From Oscillospiraceae bacterium (GTDB lineage: Bacteria > Bacillota > Clostridia > Oscillospirales > Acutalibacteraceae): a stretch of DNA of 11,515 nucleotides. Below, piece after piece: positions 1 to 7,251 of the stretch. The position numbers were made by a program, and so were the translations under genes. Positions within the stretch are counted from its first letter, which is position 1; every line of letters begins with the position of its first letter. The DNA is taken from positions 1 through 11,515 of the forward strand of contig DNGF01000084.1 in the NCBI GenBank assembly GCA_003486665.1, read 5' to 3'. A model generated the notes under the pieces. It did not search any database and was not told the DNA's origin. It saw nothing but the letters and a program-made list of their open reading frames with translations.

Positions 1-847
1 CGATCAGGTGCGCTTTGAGCTTGCCGTTATGCACTTTGCGCCGAAAATGAAAATAATTACCCCGTGGCGTGAATGGGATATTCAGAGCCGCGATGAGGAA
101 ATTGACTATGCCGAGGCACACAATATCCCACTTAAAATAAGCCGTGAAACGAACTATTCAAAGGATAAAAACCTTTGGCACCTGAGCCATGAGGGACTTG
201 ATCTTGAGGATCCGTCAAACGAGCCGCAGTACGAAAAATACGGCTTCCTTGAGCTTGGCGTTTCTCCGACTCAGGCTCCGAACAAGTCGGAATATGTCGA
301 AATTGAGTTTGAAAAGGGCGTTCCCGTTAAGCTGAACGGCAAGAAAGAAAAGGCATCCGAGATTATCAAGGAATTGAACCAAATCGGCGGCAAAAACGGA
401 ATCGGTCTTTATGATGTTGTTGAAAACCGTCTTGTAGGTATGAAGTCGAGGGGTGTTTATGAAACTCCGGGCGGAACGATTCTCTATCGTGCGCATGAGG
501 TTCTTGAAACGCTTGTCCTTGACAGAGATACGCTCCATAAGAAGAAGGAGCTTGCGGTCACCTTCGGCGAGCTTGTTTATGACGGAAAATGGTTCACTCC
601 GCTTCGCCATGCGCTCTCTGCTTTCGTTGAGGATACTCAGCAGAATGTTACGGGTAAGGTTCGGCTCAGACTCTATAAGGGCAACATCATAAACGCGGGC
701 GTTTGGTCGCCGTATTCACTCTATCGTGAGGATATTGCGACGTTTGATGCAGGCGGAGAATACCGCCAGTCAGACGCAACAGGATTTATCAGCCTTTACG
801 GTTTGCCGACAAGGGTTCAGGCAACCGTTGATGAGGAAAACAAATAA
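1..847 (+). CDS. argG: Argininosuccinate synthase, C-terminal part (5' end outside the window)
   Basis: Argininosuccinate synthase joins citrulline and aspartate at the cost of ATP (to AMP and pyrophosphate) in the cytosolic arginine pathway. The frame is open from base 2 to the TAA at 845-847, giving about 281 residues against a family length near 400. The N-terminal nucleotide-binding part with its SGGLDTS-type loop is therefore missing, because of the window edge and not a visible lesion. Family hallmarks follow in order: [10 protein letters not shown] and the [12 protein letters not shown] segment early on, NLWHLSHEG with [36 protein letters not shown], then the C-terminal LYKGNI and YSLY segments typical of the tetramerisation region. 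The GTG at 8 is internal, not the start. purA follows after 18 nt with its own ribosome binding site and no terminator between, so the two are probably co-transcribed. Confidence 0.95.
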   Translation, partial: DQVRFELAVMHFAPKMKIITPWREWDIQSRDEEIDYAEAHNIPLKISRETNYSKDKNLWHLSHEGLDLEDPSNEPQYEKYGFLELGVSPTQAPNKSEYVEIEFEKGVPVKLNGKKEKASEIIKELNQIGGKNGIGLYDVVENRLVGMKSRGVYETPGGTILYRAHEVLETLVLDRDTLHKKKELAVTFGELVYDGKWFTPLRHALSAFVEDTQQNVTGKVRLRLYKGNIINAGVWSPYSLYREDIATFDAGGEYRQSDATGFISLYGLPTRVQATVDEENK

Positions 848-865
848 TCAAAGGAGAAGATCAAT

Positions 866-2137
866 ATGCTTTCGGCAGTTGTAGGAATTAACTGGGGCGA
901 CGAGGGTAAAGGTCGAATTGTCGATTATCTCGCACCGAAATACGATGTAGTTTCAAGATATCAGGGCGGCAACAATGCAGGCCATACCGTTGTAAATGAC
1001 AAGGGCAAATTTATTCTCAATCTTTTGCCGTCGGGAATTCTTCAGGACGGTACGGTAAATGTTCTCGGAACGGGAATGGTAATTGATATTGAACACCTTG
1101 TCAATGAGATCGGCAAGCTGCGTGATGGCGGAATCAAGATTTCTCCCGAAAACCTCAAAATCAGTGACCGTGCAACGATTTGTATGCCGTATCACCGCTT
1201 GCAGGACTGCCTTGAGGAGGACAGACTTTCGGATAAAAAGTTCGGCTCGACAAGACGAGGAATAGGTCCTGTTTATTCGGATAAATACATGAAGAAAACC
1301 ATCCGTATGGGTGATCTCTTTGATCTTGACGGTATCAAGGAGCATCTTTATGATATTGTTGAGTGGAAAAACCTCGTAATTGTCGGCGGATATCATCACG
1401 AACCGATCAATGCCGAGGAGATGTATAATTGGCTTAAAACCTACGGCGAACCGCTGCTTCCGTATATCTGCGATACTTCGGAATACCTTACAAATGCCGC
1501 AAATGAGAACAGGAACATCCTTTTTGAAGCTCAGCTCGGCGCAATGAGAGATATCGACTTCGGCATTTATCCATATACTTCATCTTCAAACAGCATTTCC
1601 GCATTTTCCACGATAGGCGCCGGTATCCCGCAGTGCAAGCTTGACGAATGTATCGGTATTATGAAGGCTTATTCAACTTGCGTCGGCGAGGGTCCGTTCG
1701 CCTGTGAGCTTTTCGGTGGGGAAGCGGAGGAGCTTCGTAAGGCGGGTAATGAATACGGCGCCGCCACCGGCAGACCGAGAAGAGTCGGCGGATTCGATAT
1801 CGTTGCTTCAAAATACGGCGTAAGAGTCCAGAACGCAACCTATATCGCACTGACCAAGCTTGACGTGCTTTCATATATGGACAAGATTCCCGTCTGCGTT
1901 GCATATGAATATGACGGAAAGATTATCGACAGCTTCCCGTCCGGCAAGGTGCTGAACAAGGCAATGCCCGTCTATAAGTATCTTGACGGCTGGAAAGAGG
2001 ATATTTCAAACTGCCGCTCATACTCGGAGCTTCCGGAGAATGCACGCAAGTATGTTGAATACATTGAAAAGAATGTCGGCTGTAAAATCAAATATATTTC
2101 CGTCGGTGCCGAAAGAAGCGCCTTGATTGAGAAATAA
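866..2137 (+). CDS. purA: Adenylosuccinate synthetase
   Basis: This enzyme converts IMP, GTP and aspartate to adenylosuccinate, the first committed step to AMP, in the cytosol. The 423-residue length fits the family. The ATG at 866 is preceded by AAAGGAG at about 850-856. Visible motifs are NWGDEGKGRIVD (residues 9-20, with Asp12 matching the usual catalytic Asp), QGGNNAGHTVV (33-43, with His40 matching the catalytic His), FGSTRRGIGP, the IMP/nucleotide segment FEAQLGAMRDIDFG, ATGRPRRVGGFD, LTKLDVL, and a C-terminal VGAERSALI corresponding to the guanine-binding end. Several of these differ from the classical forms (EGAQG, GWFD and VGPDR in enterobacterial PurA), so it looks like a divergent but complete PurA subfamily. 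It is not PurZ-like, because the catalytic Asp is kept. It lies 18 nt after argG, another enzyme that condenses aspartate, and ends before a hairpin terminator. Confidence 0.95.
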   Translation: MLSAVVGINWGDEGKGRIVDYLAPKYDVVSRYQGGNNAGHTVVNDKGKFILNLLPSGILQDGTVNVLGTGMVIDIEHLVNEIGKLRDGGIKISPENLKISDRATICMPYHRLQDCLEEDRLSDKKFGSTRRGIGPVYSDKYMKKTIRMGDLFDLDGIKEHLYDIVEWKNLVIVGGYHHEPINAEEMYNWLKTYGEPLLPYICDTSEYLTNAANENRNILFEAQLGAMRDIDFGIYPYTSSSNSISAFSTIGAGIPQCKLDECIGIMKAYSTCVGEGPFACELFGGEAEELRKAGNEYGAATGRPRRVGGFDIVASKYGVRVQNATYIALTKLDVLSYMDKIPVCVAYEYDGKIIDSFPSGKVLNKAMPVYKYLDGWKEDISNCRSYSELPENARKYVEYIEKNVGCKIKYISVGAERSALIEK

Positions 2138-2162
2138 ACCTCCATATTATATTACCTAATGC

Positions 2163-2207
2163 AAAAGACCTGTCGCAAATCTTCAAAGGATAAGCGGCAG
2201 GTCTTTT
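2163..2207 (+). terminator. Intrinsic terminator between convergent purA and the CotH gene
   Basis: An inverted repeat pairs AAAAGACCTGTCGC (2163-2176) with GCGGCAGGTCTTTT (2194-2207). This is a 14-bp stem with one G-T wobble and a 17-nt loop. The stem has A's at its left base and T's at its right base, so it can form and end with a U run on either strand. It lies 26 nt after the purA stop and about 130 nt beyond the end of the minus-strand CotH gene, so it probably serves both. The remaining bases to 2338 hold only a weak hairpin without a U tract (2261-2288). Confidence 0.75.
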
Positions 2208-2338
2208 GTAATGGATTTAATTTCAATATTAATTTAAAATCCGTTGGTTATTTTTTCGTGATAGCGGCTGCTGTCGATACGCCGTTATAAAACGATATAA
2301 ATTGCGGAAAGGTTTTTAGAGGGAAGAAATATCCGACG

Positions 2339-4480
2339 TTAATTTCTTCTGCGTTTAAAAACGAGTGCAAATACAATACCGAGTGTAAGCGCGGCGGCAC
2401 TCGCTCCGGCTGTAATCAGGGATTCCTTTGAAACTGTCGATTGCGATCCGTTTTGTGTTTGATTATTCGGATCTCCTTTGCTGTCGGGCTTTTGCTTCGG
2501 ATTGTCGGAATTACTTTTGCTTGCCTCGTCTTGCGATTCCGTTGTTTCGTTTCTGTCGGGAGGTTTTTTCATAGCGTTTTCCTGCATTTGACCGTCAGTT
2601 TTTTGCGAAAGAGTATTGTCCTGTGAGCTTGTATCTGTTTCGGACTCAGGTTTTGACGGCTTTTCCGAGTTAGAATCCGTGTTGTCTTGACCGTCCGTTG
2701 GGGGTTCTTGAGCATTTTTATCGAAATTGCCGCTGCCCATTGTATTGTTCATTGATCCCATGTCGCTTATTTGTATATCGCCTGCATCAATCAGTGTGTC
2801 TGCTTTTTGGGTGTCGGACGTTGAACCGATCGTACCGTCAAGCTGACAGCTGACGCTTTCGGCTCTGAGCAGACAAAACTCTTTGAGCGTATCAATGCCT
2901 TTTTCAAATTCATCGTATGTGCAGAATTTTGTCGGATCCTTTTCAACATAGGGTGAGATCATGGCTTTTACACTGTCAATAAGCTCTTCAAAATATCCGC
3001 TGTCAAAGTATTTGCTGATGAATTCCGAAAAATATTTGTGGTAAAGCTCGGTGTATTCATCGCTTGCAAAAATCCATGCGATCATCGGTCTGTCCTCGAC
3101 ATTTCCGCCTGAAACGGGAGAATCAATCGGGTAATTTATGAGGCTTGCCGCTCCGCCCATGGATTGAAAACCGCCGAACGCAAGATTGTAGTCCCACGGA
3201 ATCATCTGCATTTGACCGTCATTTTCATAAAGATAGTAGTTGTGTATCATTGAGCCTGTATAGCTGTCGAAGTTCAGAACAAAATTATGCACTACAAAAT
3301 ATTTAATGACTTTTTCAACGTCAACGGTGCTGTCAAGATCCTCATTGGATGACAGCTTTTTTAATGCGGAAATCAGTCGATTTTTGTCGCTGTCGGAAGC
3401 GTCTGTCTTGGCATTATCAAAAATATTGGAATAGCTGCTGATATTATCGTCAATATATTTAAGCAGAACAACATCGCTTCCGTTGGTCATTCCACCGCCG
3501 TTTTCCGGAGCTTTTCCTCCTGACGGAGCATTATTTTTCTCCTGCGCCGAATTGTCTGATGAATTATCGGATTCGCTTCCCGCAGAGGCTTCATCTGTGT
3601 TGTTTCCGAACCCTGACGGCGGAGTCATGCCGTCAGGAGGATTGCCGCCGCTCGGAGGTGTCATATTGTTTGGAAAATTCCCGGTTGCTGTTTCGCCGCT
3701 GTCTGCCGTTTGACCGTTTCCGTTCGGCGGCTGCGGCGGTGAATCGGTGCTGCTTTGCCCGTTATTCTGCGTATTGGCAGACGTGCCTGTATTCTCGGTA
3801 TCGGAGTTATTTATGAATTTATCCATGTCAAACCCTTCTCCGTTGCCTCTGCCGCCGCCCATATTCTGACTGTCCGGCTTGTAAAGCTCGCCGTAATTCT
3901 TACCGTAATTTCTTTGCAGGAACGATTCCTCAATTCCCTCGACTGCAAGATATAAACCCCAGTCCTCTCCGTTTACGGTGATATAAGCATAACTGCAAAG
4001 GGGAGAAGCGACTCCCATATAGTTCATCATGGTGTATGAGAGATAATCTTTCATGTAGGTGTTGTCCTGAATGATGTTGTTAAGGCACAGCTTGTCAAGA
4101 CCGTAATAGCTTTTTGAGCTGTCATAATGGTCAAATTCAATTTTAAAGCTGTATCGGTTATTACCGTACGATGCAACCTGAGTCAGCGATGTGTTGCCCT
4201 TGCCGCGGATCGCAACGTTTTTATAAGCCTCATTATCAATCACAACCGTACAGCTGTAATACTCTTCGCTTTGGCAGTTTGCCGTGAAGTCGTCCCAGTC
4301 ATCCATTATAATATTTATTGAATGAACCTTTGACGTATCAAAAAGCTTTTTTTCATAACCCATCACAGTTGAGGTTTTTTGAATGCCGAATTTCTCCGCA
4401 TTCATAAAAAGTACAGTCAGAACAAGCGTTAAGCACAGAACAACACAGCAAATTCTGTTAAAATGCTTATGTGTTGACAT
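2339..4480 (-). CDS. CotH-family kinase-like protein, membrane anchored, with a low-complexity insert
   Basis: CotH proteins are atypical protein kinases, named for Bacillus spore coat CotH, which phosphorylates CotB. Related proteins occur widely outside spores. This 713-residue protein has an N-terminal signal/membrane segment (about 8-27). The CotH domain is split: part one (about 45-205) has IRGKGNTSL, GLDKLCLNN, ITVNGEDWGLYLAVEGIEES and GELYKPD. Part two (about 335-555) has YFVVHNFVLNFDSYTG, NYYLYEND and the signature MIPWDYNLAFGG (Asp430, a likely metal-binding residue). Between them lies a roughly 130-residue Asn/Gly/Pro/Ser-rich insert with repeated TPPSG units. A second acidic, Ser/Gln/Asp-rich stretch (about 555-685) leads to a C-terminal membrane helix (about 690-708) ending KRRRN. 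The topology suggests that the kinase domain faces outwards. The gene starts 12 nt after the DUF4956 stop behind AAGGAGG, so it is the last gene of the VTC operon. Substrate and activity are unknown. Confidence 0.9.
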   Translation of the reverse strand: MSTHKHFNRICCVVLCLTLVLTVLFMNAEKFGIQKTSTVMGYEKKLFDTSKVHSINIIMDDWDDFTANCQSEEYYSCTVVIDNEAYKNVAIRGKGNTSLTQVASYGNNRYSFKIEFDHYDSSKSYYGLDKLCLNNIIQDNTYMKDYLSYTMMNYMGVASPLCSYAYITVNGEDWGLYLAVEGIEESFLQRNYGKNYGELYKPDSQNMGGGRGNGEGFDMDKFINNSDTENTGTSANTQNNGQSSTDSPPQPPNGNGQTADSGETATGNFPNNMTPPSGGNPPDGMTPPSGFGNNTDEASAGSESDNSSDNSAQEKNNAPSGGKAPENGGGMTNGSDVVLLKYIDDNISSYSNIFDNAKTDASDSDKNRLISALKKLSSNEDLDSTVDVEKVIKYFVVHNFVLNFDSYTGSMIHNYYLYENDGQMQMIPWDYNLAFGGFQSMGGAASLINYPIDSPVSGGNVEDRPMIAWIFASDEYTELYHKYFSEFISKYFDSGYFEELIDSVKAMISPYVEKDPTKFCTYDEFEKGIDTLKEFCLLRAESVSCQLDGTIGSTSDTQKADTLIDAGDIQISDMGSMNNTMGSGNFDKNAQEPPTDGQDNTDSNSEKPSKPESETDTSSQDNTLSQKTDGQMQENAMKKPPDRNETTESQDEASKSNSDNPKQKPDSKGDPNNQTQNGSQSTVSKESLITAGASAAALTLGIVFALVFKRRRN

Positions 4481-4492
4481 ACTTGCCCCTCC

Positions 4493-5163
4493 TTATCCCA
4501 TGTATTCGCCGTTGTAGCTTACAAGAACCGCACTGTTAACGCCTGCAATAGCGCTCAGCTCGTTTATGAAGTCGGTGTTGTCGTCTGTCATTCTTATTTC
4601 AAGATTAAGCTCGATTCGGCCGTCGGAAACGCTCTTGCTTTTTATCACACACTTTTTAACCTTGGAGTTAAGAAAGTCGAGCGCCTTTTTCTCCGTCATT
4701 GAATCTGTGCAGGAAATAACCGCAATATATGGGTTGCAATGAGATTTCTTGTTGACAAAGATAAGAAGAATTGCACCGATGATAACACTTCCGCCGACAG
4801 CAAGGGGGATCATTCCGGCTGCAAGAACAATGCCGACAGCGATTGACCAGAAAAGAAACGCAATGTCAAGCGGTTCCTTTATTGCGGTGCGGAAACGGAC
4901 AATTGAGAGCGCGCCGACCATGCCGAGGGAAAGAACAACGTTTGAGGTTACGGCTAAGATGACAACCGTCGTTATCATTGTAAGCGCAACAAGCGTTGTT
5001 CCGAAGCTTGAAGAATACATAACGCCCTGATAGGTCTTTTTGTAAACGCGAAGATAAATAATCCTAAACCGAAGGCAAGCGCCAGGGCAATTGCCATATC
5101 GAGGATACTTACGCTTGTGATATTTTCCAGAAAGCTTGATTTAAAAATGTCGTTGAATGTCAT
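4493..5163 (-). CDS. DUF4956 membrane protein, apparent single-base frameshift near 5036-5050
   Basis: DUF4956 proteins are polytopic membrane proteins of unknown function, commonly found beside VTC and CotH genes. The N-terminal part starts at ATG 5163, 8 nt after GGAG, and reads MTFNDIFKSSFLEN plus a first membrane helix (about residues 20-39). It then runs off frame. The remainder, beginning YKKTYQGVMYSSSF, is in the -1 frame and holds the family core GMVGALSIVRFRTAIKEP with about three further membrane helices, then a cytosolic C-terminal domain of about 75 residues. Joined, the product would be about 223 residues, my expectation for the family. The break lies within GCGTTTACAAAAAG on the coding strand; one missing base before GTTTAC, or a -1 slip on the run of five A's, would restore the frame. 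Taken alone, an ATG at 5020 gives a 175-residue protein lacking the first helix. The cause could be sequencing error, mutation or slippage. The gene lies 25 nt after the VTC gene and 12 nt before the CotH gene. Confidence 0.8.
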
Positions 5164-5188
5164 AATTGTTACTCCTTTTCTTTTTGGT

Positions 5189-5860
5189 TTAACCGTATAT
5201 TCTGCATACGGCGTATTTGGAAAATGCCGATGATCTGCAATCGGGAAGCTGAACCGCATCGCGGATAATGTCGGGGAGAAAATCATCCCACTTGACCTCA
5301 AGAATAATTACTCTGTCCCCGGCAGGTACGGTAACGCAATCGGGATTCAGAAAATCCGTACAGGTGATTCCGGTGCGAATATTATAGTCGAGTGTAACTC
5401 GGACATTGCCCGGAGCAAATACAAACGGCTCTCTTTCATAATCTACTATCGTTTTCGGCATCAGTCCTACGCTTTTCTGCTTACTGTAAAGCTCTTCGAT
5501 CAGGGGAACTCCGCTTTCTGCCATCCATTCGCAGTTGCCGTCAACGATTGATCTTGCCTGCTTCTCGGAAAGAAAAACGCTTTCTTTGGAACAAAGACCG
5601 TTTACTTTAGTTTTCTTTTCCAGCTTAATCACAGAGCTGTCGCCGTTATAAAGTCTGATACGAAATTTCTCACGGATATTTACACCGTCAAGCTTCTCGC
5701 GCAGCGCCTTATCCGACGCATTGTCAAAATACAGACTCCTGATAAAGTATTTGCCGTTTATTGCGTGCGGATCGCTCTGCATAACGGCTGACAAACGCTG
5801 ACGAAGAGCAGTCATATCGCCGAGGCAGATCTCGTGCTTCCATTCATGTCGGTATTTCAT
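5189..5860 (-). CDS. VTC-domain protein (polyphosphate polymerase-like)
   Basis: The VTC domain is a triphosphate-tunnel fold. In yeast Vtc4 it makes inorganic polyphosphate from ATP, and bacterial single-domain relatives are inferred to do something similar. This 223-residue protein shows the alternating basic and acidic tunnel strands: YRHEWKHEI (3-11), KYFIRSLYFDN (37-47), REKFRIRLYNG (63-73), VIKLEKKTK (77-85), VRVTLDYNIRTG (153-164), VIILEVKWDDFLPDII (184-199) and FSKYAVCR (213-220). It has no membrane segment or SPX domain. I chose ATG 5860 over the ATG at 5866 because GGAG (5871-5868) lies 7 nt before the former but only 1 nt before the latter. It is the first gene of the operon with DUF4956 (25 nt downstream) and CotH. 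The DUF4956 protein may provide the membrane partner, as Vtc1 does in yeast; that is inference. Confidence 0.9.
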   Translation of the reverse strand: MKYRHEWKHEICLGDMTALRQRLSAVMQSDPHAINGKYFIRSLYFDNASDKALREKLDGVNIREKFRIRLYNGDSSVIKLEKKTKVNGLCSKESVFLSEKQARSIVDGNCEWMAESGVPLIEELYSKQKSVGLMPKTIVDYEREPFVFAPGNVRVTLDYNIRTGITCTDFLNPDCVTVPAGDRVIILEVKWDDFLPDIIRDAVQLPDCRSSAFSKYAVCRIYG

Positions 5861-5884
5861 AATCATGCTCCTTTCTCAGAAGAT

Positions 5885-5929
5885 ATAATAAAAACCTCCT
5901 GTATTTGATGTCATCATCATACAGGAGGT
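5885..5929 (-). terminator. Intrinsic terminator of the response regulator/kinase operon
   Basis: On the minus strand an 11-bp perfect stem, ACCTCCTGTAT (5929-5919) with ATACAGGAGGT (5904-5894), has a 14-nt loop and is followed by TTTTATTATA. It lies 75 nt after the histidine kinase stop and ends just before the ribosome binding site of the VTC gene. It therefore separates the two operons. It overlaps the candidate VTC promoter. Confidence 0.75.
5916..5921 (-). promoter_or_regulatory. Candidate -10 box of the VTC-DUF4956-CotH operon
   Basis: TATGAT on the minus strand (5 of 6 bases of TATAAT) lies 9 bp downstream of the direct repeat at 5931-5948. The hexamer 17 bp upstream (ATAAAA) is not a -35 box, which fits an activator-dependent promoter. 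Transcription would start near 5909, inside the loop of the kinase gene terminator, so the VTC transcript would not carry the full hairpin. An alternative is ATGACA (loop of the hairpin), 18 bp, TATTAT at 5890-5885, which has better hexamers but no contact with the repeat. Confidence 0.4.
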
Positions 5930-5930
5930 A

Positions 5931-5948
5931 GATTGAAGTTTTATTGAA
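5931..5948 (-). promoter_or_regulatory. Putative response-regulator operator upstream of the VTC operon
   Basis: The plus strand reads GATTGAA (5931-5937), GTTT, TATTGAA (5942-5948). This is a direct repeat with an exact 11-bp period and one mismatch between copies. On the coding (minus) strand it is TTCAATA-N4-TTCAATC. The period is one helical turn, as expected for head-to-tail binding of an OmpR/PhoB-type dimer. It is followed upstream by an A/T tract (about 5949-5968). A near-identical arrangement lies before the response regulator gene at 7964-7981. Confidence 0.55.
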
Positions 5949-6003
5949 ATTTTTTAAATTTTTTTTTGCAATACCGTACGCCTCAATTTAAAAGGTATTG
6001 TCT

Positions 6004-7251
6004 TTAAACCTTTGGTATTTTTACTTTGAATTCGACCAGCCCGTCATAGCAATTTACGGCGATATTTCCTTTATGAGAGGTAACGATCGCCTTGGCAATT
6101 GCAAGCCCAAGACCGTAATGCTTGTCCTCTCCGTTGCGAACGGTATCCACACGGTAAAAACGCTCAAAAATTCGATCGCGCTGTTCCTTCGGAATCTCAT
6201 CGCCTTTATTCACGACAGAGAGAACCGCATTCCCGTGTTCTGCGGACAAATTCAGGTATACCTCGCCGGAGTCCTTGCTGTGGCGAATGGCGTTGTCGAT
6301 CAGTATTGATACAAGCTGCTTAAGCTGCGGGCTGTTGCCGTCAACCTCAATTTTCGGTGTAATACTGCTGCTGAGGACAATTCCTTTTTCAAAGGCGACA
6401 CTCTCAAACGGAAGAACCTCGCCCTCAACCAGACGGCTGAAATCCATATGCTCCGTCTGCGGAGCAACATTCTCGGTTCTGGCAAGCTCAAGAAGCTGAG
6501 TGACAAGCATTCCCATCCGTTCGTTTTCATATTTTATATTTGAAAGCCATTGGTTTTCACCGATTTCTCTTGAAAGCAATTCGGCATTTGCACTGACTAC
6601 GGACACAGGAGTTTTCAGCTCATGTCCTGCATCGGAAATGAATTGCTTCTGTTTGCTGTAGCTTTCTTCGAGCGGACTTACAATTTTTTTGGCAAGAAAA
6701 ACGGACAGAAAGAAGAATAAAACAAGTGCGGCTCCGCCAAAGATCAGCGTATAGCGGAACAGGGTTATTGCATTCTCGTTGACAACGGTGTTGTCCATAA
6801 ATGTGACAAGCGTGTAATCGCCCTTGTCCGTTTTGTAAAAAGCAAGGTTCTGCTTTGTACCGTGATCCTTGCCGTTCTTTATAATATCGGAGGCGAGCGA
6901 TTCCAGATCGCTGTCCGAATATACCGTTGACGCGCCGTTCTTTATTTCAAGAGTTTCTCCGCTGTCGGAAATGGCAACGGTGTAAAACGTTGTAAGCTTG
7001 AATCTCGGAGAATCCGTAAATTCCGGCTCAAATCCGTGATCGCCCTTATCGGGCATCGGCATTTTAGGCGGTGTCTTGTCCTCGGATTGAGATATACTAT
7101 ACATATCGGCGTGTGCCTTGAGCATATTTTCGTTTTGTCTTGTCATTTCAATATAGCTGGAAATATAGATTATACCGAGTGTTCCGACCCACAGAATAAC
7201 CAATACCGACATTATGGCGGCTACGATTTTTCTTCTTGATTTTTTAAACAT
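6004..7251 (-). CDS. Sensor histidine kinase, membrane bound
   Basis: This is the sensor partner of the response regulator encoded just upstream. It should autophosphorylate on His and pass the phosphate to Asp51 of the regulator. Counting from the ATG at 7251 (415 residues), there is a first membrane helix (about 8-32), an outward domain of about 130 residues with a Pro/Asp-rich patch (PPKMPMPDKGD), and a second helix (about 167-188). Then come the H-box SDAGHELKTPVSVV with His210, the N-box LIDNAIRHS, the FERFYRVD motif and the G2 box GLGLAIAKA. Only a stub of HAMP remains between the second helix and the H-box. ATG 7251 is preferred over GTG 7257 because GAGG lies 7 nt before it. The start overlaps the regulator stop by 8 nt. 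I do not recognise the ligand; neither the PDC/Cache nor PAS folds are obvious by eye. Confidence 0.93.
   Translation of the reverse strand: MFKKSRRKIVAAIMSVLVILWVGTLGIIYISSYIEMTRQNENMLKAHADMYSISQSEDKTPPKMPMPDKGDHGFEPEFTDSPRFKLTTFYTVAISDSGETLEIKNGASTVYSDSDLESLASDIIKNGKDHGTKQNLAFYKTDKGDYTLVTFMDNTVVNENAITLFRYTLIFGGAALVLFFFLSVFLAKKIVSPLEESYSKQKQFISDAGHELKTPVSVVSANAELLSREIGENQWLSNIKYENERMGMLVTQLLELARTENVAPQTEHMDFSRLVEGEVLPFESVAFEKGIVLSSSITPKIEVDGNSPQLKQLVSILIDNAIRHSKDSGEVYLNLSAEHGNAVLSVVNKGDEIPKEQRDRIFERFYRVDTVRNGEDKHYGLGLAIAKAIVTSHKGNIAVNCYDGLVEFKVKIPKV

Noticed and set aside
953..1399. 148-residue open frame on the minus strand inside purA
   Set aside because: It is fully antisense to a gene with clear conserved motifs, has no Shine-Dalgarno support and shows no recognisable domain.
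2050..2066. Another pair of TTGAA units (in purA) resembling the operator
   Set aside because: The period is 9 bp, not 11, and it lies within a coding sequence far from a promoter.
2261..2288. Hairpin ATAGCGGC/GCCGTTAT as a CotH terminator
   Set aside because: It has 8 bp with a wobble and no U tract on either strand. The stronger hairpin at 2163-2207 can serve the same role.
5030..5050. Programmed -1 frameshift in the DUF4956 gene
   Set aside because: The zero-frame codons ACA AAA AGA do not form a standard X XXY YYZ heptamer and no downstream stimulatory hairpin is evident. Slippage on five A's stays possible but is less likely than an indel.
4975..5301. Independent 108-residue protein on the minus strand
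   Set aside because: Its front end overlaps the VTC gene out of frame. Its useful part from 5163 is the DUF4956 N-terminus, and its tail is frameshifted sequence.
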